55,846 nucleotides of DNA from JAEUMG01 sp046349315. Lineage in GTDB: Bacteria; Pseudomonadota; Alphaproteobacteria; Rhizobiales; Aestuariivirgaceae. The position numbers and the translations under genes were made by a program. Of this stretch, positions 7,747-15,322 are shown piece after piece. Under the pieces are notes generated by a model, which was not told where the DNA came from, did no database searches, and was given only the letters and a program-made list of their open reading frames with translations. Location of the stretch: the NCBI GenBank assembly GCA_046349315.1, contig JAXMCQ010000031.1:1-55846 (forward strand), given 5' to 3'. Position 1 is the stretch's first letter, and each line of letters opens with the position of its first letter.

Positions 7747-8031
7747 ATGGCTAAGTCAAATGACGGACAGGCTATCCTGTGGATTACCGATGAGATGGGG
7801 CGTCGCTTGTTCCCGGTTGCACGGAATGCGGCTGCTCAGATTGAAGAGGATCTCGAACTTTCCCGCACGCCCGCGATGGAAGGTGTTCTGACCACCATGC
7901 GGGCGCAGGCGACAGCCAGCGTTCTCACCACCATGCGCGCGCAGCCAACTGCGGGCGTTCTCACTACTATGCGTGCCCAGCCGACGGCAGGCGTTCTCAC
8001 CACCATGAGAGCGCAGGCGACACGGCATTAA
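7747..8031 (+). CDS. Multi-core RiPP precursor peptide (putative thioamidated peptide)
   Basis: The product is 94 residues. Residues 1-46 form a leader containing ILWITDEMGRRLFPVARNAA and an acidic helix IEEDLELSR. Residues 47-94 are four tandem 12-residue units of form VLTTMRAQ, A or P, T, then AS, AG, AG and RH. The core region has no Cys, Asp, Glu or Lys. Downstream are a YcaO (17-nt gap) and a TfuA. Established knowledge: YcaO with TfuA installs backbone thioamides, and thiovarsolins come from a repeat-bearing precursor beside such a pair. I infer that each unit is modified and released as a short linear peptide. The start is fixed by AGGAGG. I do not recognise the core as a known product. 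Confidence 0.82.
   Translation: MAKSNDGQAILWITDEMGRRLFPVARNAAAQIEEDLELSRTPAMEGVLTTMRAQATASVLTTMRAQPTAGVLTTMRAQPTAGVLTTMRAQATRH
7885..8028 (+). repeat. Four 36-bp in-frame tandem repeats (core peptide units)
   Basis: The units are 7885-7920, 7921-7956, 7957-7992 and 7993-8028. All encode VLTTMRAQ at the same register. Synonymous sites differ freely: the Arg codons are CGG, CGC, CGT and AGA, and the Thr pair is ACC ACC or ACT ACT. The last unit diverges after the Thr (RH before the stop). Confidence 0.93.
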
Positions 8032-8048
8032 AGCCTGAGGACTAGACA

Positions 8049-9404
8049 GTGAATCTCGGCGCCAGCCGGACAAGCGGCAAACCCGTACCGGCGGCGGCCA
8101 GGCATAGGCGGCCGGCAGAAAGTCTTCTGCCGGCCGCCGCCTTCGCCGCAGTAATGGAAATCGAGGGCGCGAATGAGCGGCCGGTTTCGGCCAATCACGA
8201 TCGCTGTCTGACGCCCGAAGCGACGCTCGCACGCATCCGGCCGCATTTCGCAAGTCTCGGCATCACGAGGCTTGGCGAAATCACGGGGCTCGATTCTCTT
8301 GGCATTCCGGTCGCCTTCGCCACGCGACCCAATTCCTTCAGTCTCTCGGTCAATCTGGGAAAGGGGCGCGATCCGGCTTCGGCACGGGCTTCAGCAGCGA
8401 TGGAGGCGGCCGAGATCGCGATCGCCGAGCGCACGCCGCAAGGTGCGATCATCGGCAGCCAGAGCGAACTCGCAACCGCGGGCCACAGTCTGCTCGATCT
8501 CGGCCGGATCGCGCGCTGCCAGCCGCATCGGCTCGATCCCGACGAATCCCTAGTCTGGGTGAAGGGGCGCAGTCTCTTCAACGGCGAAGCGATCATGGTG
8601 CCGTGGTCGCTTGTCGGACTCGACCACCGCCCGCATGCAGCCACCTATCACGATGCCTTCGAGGTGGCGACCGACGGGCTTGCATCCGGCAATGTCCTGG
8701 CCGAATCCGTGCTGCATGGCCTCTATGAACTTGTCGAGCGCGATGCCTTCGCCCAGCTTGAACTCATGTCCGGACAACGGCTGATGGCGCGGCGCCGGAA
8801 CGTGCAGGCGATGGGACCCGATCTCGCTCGCCTGCTGGCGCTCATCGCCAAGCGGGATCTCGAATTGCGGCTCTTCGAAATGACCAGCGACATCGCGATT
8901 CCAGCCTATTTCGCGATCCTCTCGCAGACTGAAAGGGATGACGGCGATTTCTACTCCTTTTCGTCTTTGTGCGGCGGCTGCGGCTGCCATGCCTCGCCGG
9001 AGCGGGCCATCATCAGGGCCGTCACTGAAGCGGCACAGGCGCGCACCGCCATGGCGGCGGGTGCGCGCGACGACCTGCCGCCGTCGCATTATCAGCCGGC
9101 GGACAAATTCAAGACCGATACCGCACAGGACATGTTCGGGGCGGCGATGCGCATTGACGAAGCCAAGGCCGAACGCGATTCGACCGGATGGGTGACAACG
9201 AGCTTCGGCGAACGCATTCTGCATGTGCTGGGTGCGCTCGCGCGCATCGGAATCAACGAGGCGGTCGTCGTCGAGCTGGAGAACGGCCCTATCGGGGCGC
9301 GTGTGGCGCGAGTCATCGTGCCCGATCTGCAGATACCCCTGCATGGCGAGCGAACGCAGGTGCTGGCGCGGGCCTTGCGGCATTTGCTGGAGGCGGCGCG
9401 ATGA
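8049..9404 (+). CDS. YcaO-domain enzyme (predicted thioamide synthetase of the RiPP locus)
   Basis: The product is 451 residues from GTG 8049, which has GAGGA 7 nt upstream; ATG 8154 gives a 416-residue form without a visible ribosome-binding site. YcaO ATP/Mg sites are present: SAAMEAAE (E119 and E122), HGLYELVERDA (E227 and E230) and TEAAQAR (E327 and Q330), with the family segment GCGCH near 310-314. YcaO enzymes phosphorylate a peptide amide carbonyl with ATP so that a nucleophile can be added; with TfuA the nucleophile is sulfide. The C terminus lacks the PxPxP of azoline-forming YcaO proteins, which fits a thioamide role. The stop overlaps the TfuA start (ATGA). No separate leader-recognition (RRE) protein is seen. 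Confidence 0.9.
   Translation: MNLGASRTSGKPVPAAARHRRPAESLLPAAAFAAVMEIEGANERPVSANHDRCLTPEATLARIRPHFASLGITRLGEITGLDSLGIPVAFATRPNSFSLSVNLGKGRDPASARASAAMEAAEIAIAERTPQGAIIGSQSELATAGHSLLDLGRIARCQPHRLDPDESLVWVKGRSLFNGEAIMVPWSLVGLDHRPHAATYHDAFEVATDGLASGNVLAESVLHGLYELVERDAFAQLELMSGQRLMARRRNVQAMGPDLARLLALIAKRDLELRLFEMTSDIAIPAYFAILSQTERDDGDFYSFSSLCGGCGCHASPERAIIRAVTEAAQARTAMAAGARDDLPPSHYQPADKFKTDTAQDMFGAAMRIDEAKAERDSTGWVTTSFGERILHVLGALARIGINEAVVVELENGPIGARVARVIVPDLQIPLHGERTQVLARALRHLLEAAR
8107..8138 (+). promoter_or_regulatory. 14-bp perfect hairpin near the start of the YcaO gene
   Basis: GGCGGCCGGCAGAA at 8107-8120 pairs perfectly with 8125-8138 across the loop AGTC. There is no T-run, so it is not a simple terminator. 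It lies 58 nt inside the YcaO reading frame if GTG 8049 is used, or 15 nt before ATG 8154. It may lower enzyme expression relative to the precursor, as hairpins after RiPP precursor genes often do. Confidence 0.7.
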
Positions 9405-10135
9405 AGGTGCTGTTTGCCGGACCAAGCTGCGCCAACCTCTTGCGGCGCCTCAGCGCCAATCCCGCCTTCGAATTGCGGGGACCGGCCGCCTACGGCGACG
9501 TGGCGCGCGCGGTGCTCGACGGCGCCACCGCTATCGGCATCGTCGATGGACGGTTCGAGGACACGCGGTCGGTGTGGCACAAGGAGATCCTCTTCGCCCT
9601 ATCGAAGGGTGTCGCGGTGGCCGGGGCCGCGAGCATGGGTGCCTTGCGGGCAGCGGAATGCGCCGCCTTCGGCATGATCGGGATCGGTGATGTGTTCGAA
9701 CGCTACGCGCGAGGCGAATTCGAGGATGATGGCGATGTGGCGCAACTGCATGGGCCGGCGGAACTGGGCTACCTCGCGCTCAGCGAACCGCTCGCCAATA
9801 TCGTTGCAACGCTCGAGGCGCTGCGCAGCGAGGCGCTGATTTCGCCCGAGGAGCGCAGCGCCCTCATCGAGGCGGCGCGGCGGCTTCACTACAAGGAGCG
9901 CGGCTACCAGCGGTTATTCGAGGGGACTGATTCTCCGGCAGATCGACAGGCTTTCCTTACGGCATGGACTGCGAAGCACGCCATTGATCGCAAGGCCGAG
10001 GATGCCAGATTGCTGGTGGATTGGCTGATCGCGGCACCGGATCGACGCGGACCCAAGGCGGACTTCGTGTTCAGCGAAACCAGCCAATGGCTGGCACTAT
10101 TGAGCGAAATCGAGGAGCGGCGGGTGCCGGCTTGA
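9401..10135 (+). CDS. TfuA-family protein (YcaO partner)
   Basis: The product is 244 residues. The core of the TfuA family (named from trifolitoxin loci) is clear: IGIVDGRFEDTRSVWHKEIL at about 45-64, GAASMGALRAAE at 75-86, then FEDDGDVAQLHGPAELGYLALSE at 107-129. TfuA partners with YcaO in thioamide formation, probably by recruiting or delivering the sulfur equivalent; the archaeal pair thioamidates a glycine of methyl-CoM reductase. Its ATG overlaps the YcaO stop, so the two are translationally coupled and likely made 1:1. The C-terminal 100 residues are helical and less conserved. A 204-bp gap then leads to the regulator gene. Confidence 0.9.
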   Translation: MKVLFAGPSCANLLRRLSANPAFELRGPAAYGDVARAVLDGATAIGIVDGRFEDTRSVWHKEILFALSKGVAVAGAASMGALRAAECAAFGMIGIGDVFERYARGEFEDDGDVAQLHGPAELGYLALSEPLANIVATLEALRSEALISPEERSALIEAARRLHYKERGYQRLFEGTDSPADRQAFLTAWTAKHAIDRKAEDARLLVDWLIAAPDRRGPKADFVFSETSQWLALLSEIEERRVPA

Positions 10136-10160
10136 ACAGCCTGCGTTACCGCGGCGGCCG

Positions 10161-10315
10161 GTTGCCTTGCTAATCCCGACACAATTTCTTGCAATGCAGC
10201 TATTAGCGATATTTGTAGGACTCGATCCAAAAAACGACGAAGTTGAGTAGGATTGTGGGCGAGTGCGGACGGGGAGGGTCGGCGCAAGACCGAGAGCGGA
10301 CGGTAGCAAGGCAAC
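10161..10315. promoter_or_regulatory. Long-spaced 12-bp inverted repeat upstream of the BTAD regulator
   Basis: GTTGCCTTGCTA at 10161-10172 has its exact inverse complement at 10304-10315; both are followed or preceded by CCGG-like bases. The right arm ends 14 bp before the GGAGGGG ribosome-binding site of the regulator. It could be a pair of regulator sites or an mRNA stem. Confidence 0.45.
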
Positions 10316-10339
10316 CCGGCGGGGTTGACGGAGGGGATT

Positions 10340-12349
10340 ATGCAGGCGACAGCGGCAGCGCGTGCCAGCGTCAAGGAGAAGCGGAGGCCAAGGCAAATCC
10401 GGCTTCTCGGCTCGCCTGCGATCGTCGATGAGGACGAAATCCTGACGCTGCCTGCCAAGGGATTTGCAATCATTGCATTGCTTTCAGCCGAGCCCGGCCA
10501 TGCCCTGCCGCGGCATCGCATCCGCGTACAATTGTGGGCCGAGTTCGACCAGGAAAAGGCCAACGCCAATCTGCGCCAGACGCTCATGCGGGTGCGGCGC
10601 CTCGAAAAGCAGCTTGGCGCGCGGATCCTCAATGACGATTCGACGCGCATCGCCCTCAATACCGATGGGTTCGTCATCGATCTCGCCGAAACGCTCAATG
10701 CCGATATCGCCACGCTCGCGGCGGCCGGCGCTTGGGGCAAGCTCGAGGGATTGGCGCAAGGCGCGGCGCAGGGCGTCCTCGGCGGCATCGAAATCACCGA
10801 CGGCACTTTCGAGGACTGGCGCAGCGAAATACAGACCCGCGTGCGGCACAAGGCGGTGCAGGCCCTCGCGGCGCTCATTCAGAATGCCTCCGATCGCGGT
10901 GAGACCGCCAATCAGCAAGCCTATGCGCAGCGATTGATCGAGATCGATCCGACCGAAGAGCTTGGCTATCGCGTTCTGATGGAGACCTATGAAGCGCAAG
11001 GCGAACGTAGCCTGGCCCTGCAGGCCTATCAACGATGCCGCAAAATCCTGCGCGAGGAACTGGGAGTTGAACCCGATATCGCGACGCGCAGGCTCGCAGC
11101 CACGCTTGGGCTCGCCGAGACGGCGCGGGTGCGCGCACCATCGGCGCCGGTCGAAAACAAGCCTGCGGCGGCGGAACTCCAGACTGAGGCCGGACGGCAG
11201 TTTCCCGCCGTTGTCCTGCTGCCGCCGAGCCTGGTCGTGGACAATCATTCCGTCGCGCGCATCGCAACCGCGCTCGTCGAGGATGTCATTGCGGGTCTGT
11301 CGCGCTGCCGCAGCTTCACCGTCATCGCGGCGCATACGAGCTTCAATATCAGCAAGGCGCCGGAAGACTGGGCCTCGGCGCGCAATGTTCGCTATGCCGT
11401 CAATACCAGCCTCAAGCCAATGTCGGGGGGGATCGTCGCGGCCTTCCGCCTGACGAGTACGGCGACAGGCGCGGTATTGTGGGCGATCGAACTGCCGTTC
11501 GACCTGCACAATCTTTCAGCACTGTTCAGCCGATTGAGTCATCAATTGATCTTCTCGCTTGCCGATGCGATCGAGCGCGCGGAACTGCACCTGCCGATGG
11601 CAGCGGAAGATGCAACCGCCTACCGCCTCTATCTGGAAGGCCGCGCGGCAATGAACAGCAGCGACCTTCCCAATCTGAGGCGGGCGCGCAACTGGTACCG
11701 GAAGTCGATCGATCTCTATAATGGTTTTGCTCCGGCCATTGCCGGACTTTCACGCACGCTCAGCATGGAGTGGCTGGTCCGGGGCTTGACTGAAGACGAG
11801 TTGCTACGCCAGGCATTGACGGTTGCCGATAGCGCGGTCGACATCGATCCGTTCGACGGGCGCGGCTTGCGCGAACGCGGATTCTCCAGCCTCTATCTCA
11901 AGCGGCATGAGGAAAGTCTTGCGAGTTTCGAGCAGGCGATCGAATTGAGCCCCGGCGATGCCGACCTCTTTGCCGATTATGCCGATGCACTGGCCCATTC
12001 GGGCGAGCCGGAAGTCGCGCTCAAGAATTGCCTTAAGGCGATGTCGCTCAATCCATTGGCGCCGGATTATTACAATTGGATCCTGGGCAGCATCTATTAC
12101 CAGACGGGAGCCTACGAGGCGGCGATCGCGGCCCTCGAGCCGGTGAAGCATCATCCGGGAACGGCGCGATTGCTCGCGGCGAGCACGGCCATGGCAGGAC
12201 GCGAGCGCGAGGCCGCCTATTACGCCGGCGTGGTGCGCGAAGTGTATCCTGAGTTCCGCACCGAATATCTGTCGCGGATCATTCCCGACCGCCACGCGGA
12301 AGACACGCGGCATCTGATCGACGGACTTCTACGGGCGGGATTGAGCTAG
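10340..12349 (+). CDS. BTAD/SARP-type transcriptional regulator with TPR repeats
   Basis: The product is 669 residues. It has an N-terminal winged-helix DNA-binding domain at about 20-115 (RRPRQIRLLG, then RHRIRVQLW and NLRQTLMRVRRLEK). A bacterial transcriptional activator domain follows at about 125-255, with EELGYRVLMETYEAQGE and a REELGVEPD ending. Residues 280-400 resemble the TolB-like module of CadC/adenylate-cyclase-type proteins, and tetratricopeptide repeats run from 410 to about 640. No transmembrane segment is visible, so it is probably cytoplasmic. Such regulators commonly activate secondary-metabolite genes. Its place directly after YcaO-TfuA suggests it controls the peptide locus (inference). 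ATG 10340 follows GGAGGGG; a TTG 15 bp upstream is less likely. The 3' end stops 4 bp from a convergent gene. Confidence 0.85.
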   Translation: MQATAAARASVKEKRRPRQIRLLGSPAIVDEDEILTLPAKGFAIIALLSAEPGHALPRHRIRVQLWAEFDQEKANANLRQTLMRVRRLEKQLGARILNDDSTRIALNTDGFVIDLAETLNADIATLAAAGAWGKLEGLAQGAAQGVLGGIEITDGTFEDWRSEIQTRVRHKAVQALAALIQNASDRGETANQQAYAQRLIEIDPTEELGYRVLMETYEAQGERSLALQAYQRCRKILREELGVEPDIATRRLAATLGLAETARVRAPSAPVENKPAAAELQTEAGRQFPAVVLLPPSLVVDNHSVARIATALVEDVIAGLSRCRSFTVIAAHTSFNISKAPEDWASARNVRYAVNTSLKPMSGGIVAAFRLTSTATGAVLWAIELPFDLHNLSALFSRLSHQLIFSLADAIERAELHLPMAAEDATAYRLYLEGRAAMNSSDLPNLRRARNWYRKSIDLYNGFAPAIAGLSRTLSMEWLVRGLTEDELLRQALTVADSAVDIDPFDGRGLRERGFSSLYLKRHEESLASFEQAIELSPGDADLFADYADALAHSGEPEVALKNCLKAMSLNPLAPDYYNWILGSIYYQTGAYEAAIAALEPVKHHPGTARLLAASTAMAGREREAAYYAGVVREVYPEFRTEYLSRIIPDRHAEDTRHLIDGLLRAGLS

Positions 12350-12353
12350 CCGC

Positions 12354-13436
12354 TCACTCAGGAAGCGCGAATTGCAGGAGCAAAGTGCGCTGCACGTCGC
12401 GGCGGAAATTGTCGTCGGAAATAAGCGTAAGTCGGGTTTCGCCATCCTCGCTCTTTGAGACCGCAATGCCTTCCATATTGTCGATGGTATAAAAGGGGGC
12501 ACGGCCTTCGAAGAGAACGCGCGGCTCGACGGTTTCGCCGGGCATGATCGCGTCAATCGGAAACTGACGGATGGCGGCACCGGGCAGCACGCTGGTGCCG
12601 AAGCTTCGCTCGACGGTGACGATCGAGGCATCGAGAATGGCAAGATCCGTGATGACGTAATCGGTGTTGCGTTTGATCGAGAAAGCGAAGGGATTCTTGC
12701 CGCCGAACACCCAGGCACGGATATTGCCGTTCGCGTCGAAGTTCTGTTCCGAGACGGCGATGAAACGGCCCTTCAGTGGACCGGAGGCAAAGCGACCGAT
12801 CGCTTCGAGTTCGCTGTTGATGCGGGCCTTGGGGATGTCGCGCGGAATGGGCAAGGGCTCCATGCGCGCCTTGAGGCCGTATTTGCCGAGATCGTAAATG
12901 CCGGCGCGGGTGCGGGTTTCGAAGCCGACGATGATCTTTCCGTCGATCTTGCCGGGCTGCCAGGAGCTGAGCGCCTCGGCATCGCTCCAGGACTTGCCGT
13001 TGAGGGGCTTGCCGTTCTTGTCGAGGAGGGGCGCGAGTTCGGGATCGGTCAGGCCGGCGAGTTTACCGTCCTTATAGACGAGATTGGCGCGGAACCAGAT
13101 GCCGGTATCGCCGACGGCGAGAAGTTTTCCGCCATCGGCGGAGAGGGCGAGACTCGAGAGACCGCCGAAGCGCTTGTCGGTGCTTTTGAGTTCGAGCCCG
13201 CCGCGCCATTCGAGCGGGCCGAATTTGGTTTGCACGCCGAGCAGGTCGAAGGACTTGATCGGGATCGCCGTGACGCTGAAGGGTGGTTTGTCTTCGGCGT
13301 GGGAGGCGGGCGTGAGGAGGAGGACAAAGAGGATCGCAGCGATGAGCGGAAGTATGAGCCCCTCGCCAGGCGCTGCGCGCCACCCTCTCCCCGCTCTTGC
13401 GGGGCGAGGGGAAGTCTCGGGCGATGCAGCGTTCAA
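12354..13436 (-). CDS. Secreted esterase-like activity of phytase family protein
   Basis: The product is 360 residues, with a hydrophobic secretion signal at about 28-47 (ILPLIAAILFVLLL, then ASHA). The rest is a beta-propeller-like domain of the esterase-like activity of phytase family: GGLSSLALSADGGKLLAVGDTG, the segment WSDAEALS, and NSELEAIGRF with NMEGIAV near the end. The natural substrate is unknown. The only start I can find is TTG 13436, overlapping the cobT stop (TTGA). Residues 8-26 are encoded by a dispersed palindromic repeat (13358-13412), which is odd. No ATG, GTG or TTG lies between the repeat and the hydrophobic core. It ends 4 bp from the BTAD regulator, convergently. Confidence 0.78.
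   Translation of the reverse strand: MNAASPETSPRPARAGRGWRAAPGEGLILPLIAAILFVLLLTPASHAEDKPPFSVTAIPIKSFDLLGVQTKFGPLEWRGGLELKSTDKRFGGLSSLALSADGGKLLAVGDTGIWFRANLVYKDGKLAGLTDPELAPLLDKNGKPLNGKSWSDAEALSSWQPGKIDGKIIVGFETRTRAGIYDLGKYGLKARMEPLPIPRDIPKARINSELEAIGRFASGPLKGRFIAVSEQNFDANGNIRAWVFGGKNPFAFSIKRNTDYVITDLAILDASIVTVERSFGTSVLPGAAIRQFPIDAIMPGETVEPRVLFEGRAPFYTIDNMEGIAVSKSEDGETRLTLISDDNFRRDVQRTLLLQFALPE
13358..13412. repeat. Dispersed palindromic repeat within a signal-peptide region
   Basis: CCCCTCGCC at the left and GGGGCGAGGGG at the right bracket an internal hairpin CTCCCCGC/GCGGGG. The sequence matches the style of the GC-rich intergenic repeats of alphaproteobacteria (CCTCTCCCCGC, TTGCGGGG). 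It sits inside the reading frame of the phytase-like protein rather than between genes. Confidence 0.6.
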
Positions 13437-15316
13437 TTCAGCCGGCGCTTGGCTTTGGGGGCGCGTGGCGCGCGGTCGGCCTGGGCATGTTCTTCGAAGA
13501 GTTCGGCGAGTTTTTCGGTCATGGCGCCGCCGAGTTCCTCGGCATCGACGATGGTGACGGCGCGCTTGTAGTAGCGCGTCACGTCATGGCCGATGCCGAT
13601 GGCGATGAGTTCGACCGGCGAGCGGCCTTCGATATCGAGGATCACCTGGCGCAGGTGCTTTTCGAGATAGTTGCCGGAATTGACCGAGAGTGTTGAGTCA
13701 TCGACCGGCGCGCCGTCGGAAATGACCATGAGAATGCGGCGCTGCTCCTGGCGGGCGAGCAGGCGGTTATGCGCCCAGATCAATGCTTCGCCGTCGATGT
13801 TCTCCTTAAGCAGACCCTCGCGCATCATCAGGCCGAGATTGCGCCGGGCGCGGCGCCAAGGCTGGTCGGCGGATTTGTAAATGATGTGGCGCAGATCGTT
13901 GAGGCGGCCGGGATTGGCAGTCTTGCCGGAGGCGAGCCACTTTTCGCGCGCCTGTCCGCCCTTCCAGGCGCGGGTGGTGAAGCCCAGGATCTCGACCTTG
14001 ACGCCGCAGCGTTCCAGCGTGCGGGCAAGAATATCGGCGCAGGTCGCGGCAACCGTGATGGGACGGCCGCGCATCGAGCCTGAATTGTCGAGCAGCAGGC
14101 TGACGACGGTATCGCGAAACTGGATGTCCTGCTCGACTTTGAAAGAGAGCGGATGCATCGGATCGGTGACGACGCGCGACAGGCGCGCGGCGTCGAGGAT
14201 GCCTTCTTCCAGATCGAAATCCCAGGAGCGGTTCTGCTGCGCCATGAGCCGGCGCTGCAAACGGTTGGCGAGCCGCGCCACGACGCCCTGGAGATTGGCC
14301 AGCTGCTTGTCGAGATAGTTGCGAAGCCGGGTCAGTTCATCGGTGTCGCAAAGATCCTCGGCGGAAATCTCCTCGTCGAACTGATTGGTGAAGACATGGT
14401 AGAAATCTTCGTTGGAAAGCGACGAGAAGGGAAGCTGCGGACGCCACGGCTCTTCGCCGTCGGGCTCCTCGTCGCTGTCGGCATCTTCCAGCATATCGTC
14501 CGTATCGGCCTGCTGGGCCTCCGCTTCGGCGGCCTCGGTCTGCGATTCGGTGTCCTGCATCTCCTCCATGGCAGACTGCTGGCTATCCTGCTCCTCGCCT
14601 TCGGGCGTTTCCTCACGCTCGCCGGCATCGGGCTCGGTTTCCTGCTCTTCGTTTTCGTCGGTGGTGTCAGGATCGTCGCCAAGCTCATCGGCCATTTCGA
14701 GCGCGGCAATGATGTCGCGCGACATGCGGGCGAAATGCGCCTGATCGGTGATCGCATCGCCCAGATGATCGAAATTAGTCTTGGCACGCTCTTCGATCCA
14801 GGGGCGCCAGAGATCGAGCAGCAATTTGGCATGCTGCGGCGGCGGCAGGCCGGTGAGGCGTTCACGAATGAGAAGGCCAACGGCTTCCTCGAGCGGCGCA
14901 TTGGCGCGATCGGAGGCACCCACCGTCGGGCGCTTCTGATAGCGGTCGTCGAGCATCGCCGTCAGGTTCATTGCCATGCCCGGCATGGCCCGCGCACCGA
15001 TCGCTTCGACGCGGGCCTGTTCGGCTGCCTCATACACCGCACGGGCATTGCGGCCTTCGGGCCGATAATGGTTATGGACACTGTCGGAATGATTGGCGAT
15101 GCGCAGGGCGAAGCTGTCGGAAACGCCGCGGGCAATCGCCACTTCATTTACGGTCAGATCATTGGTGACCTGTGGCAGCTTGGCCTTGGTTCCGGACAGA
15201 CCAGGCGCCTCGCTACCAAAGGTGACGGTAAGCTCCGGCTCCTCGGCGATGGTTTTCATCGCCAATGTCAGGGCGCGTTTGAATTCGCCGGCCGGTCCGT
15301 CGGTATTGGCAGCCAT
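13433..15316 (-). CDS. cobT: Aerobic cobaltochelatase subunit CobT
   Basis: The product is 627 residues, the usual size for CobT. The N-terminal domain leads to a strongly acidic Glu/Asp/Gln stretch at about 210-290, followed by a von Willebrand A domain whose MIDAS motif is DNSGSM in LLLDNSGSMRGRP. CobT and CobS form the AAA+ chaperone complex that acts with CobN to insert cobalt into hydrogenobyrinate a,c-diamide in the aerobic B12 pathway. CobN is not in this window. cobS lies 6 bp upstream on the same strand, and the downstream phytase-like gene overlaps the stop codon. A long antisense reading frame across this gene is a composition artefact. Confidence 0.95.
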   Translation of the reverse strand: MAANTDGPAGEFKRALTLAMKTIAEEPELTVTFGSEAPGLSGTKAKLPQVTNDLTVNEVAIARGVSDSFALRIANHSDSVHNHYRPEGRNARAVYEAAEQARVEAIGARAMPGMAMNLTAMLDDRYQKRPTVGASDRANAPLEEAVGLLIRERLTGLPPPQHAKLLLDLWRPWIEERAKTNFDHLGDAITDQAHFARMSRDIIAALEMADELGDDPDTTDENEEQETEPDAGEREETPEGEEQDSQQSAMEEMQDTESQTEAAEAEAQQADTDDMLEDADSDEEPDGEEPWRPQLPFSSLSNEDFYHVFTNQFDEEISAEDLCDTDELTRLRNYLDKQLANLQGVVARLANRLQRRLMAQQNRSWDFDLEEGILDAARLSRVVTDPMHPLSFKVEQDIQFRDTVVSLLLDNSGSMRGRPITVAATCADILARTLERCGVKVEILGFTTRAWKGGQAREKWLASGKTANPGRLNDLRHIIYKSADQPWRRARRNLGLMMREGLLKENIDGEALIWAHNRLLARQEQRRILMVISDGAPVDDSTLSVNSGNYLEKHLRQVILDIEGRSPVELIAIGIGHDVTRYYKRAVTIVDAEELGGAMTEKLAELFEEHAQADRAPRAPKAKRRLN

Positions 15317-15322
15317 CTTTCC

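Noticed and set aside
7885..8028. Four 36-bp tandem units read as a CRISPR array
   Set aside because: The units abut without spacers, keep a reading frame and vary at silent sites, so they are protein repeats.
8107..8138. Hairpin as a Rho-independent terminator
   Set aside because: No T-run follows the stem, and the YcaO and TfuA genes continue on the same strand.
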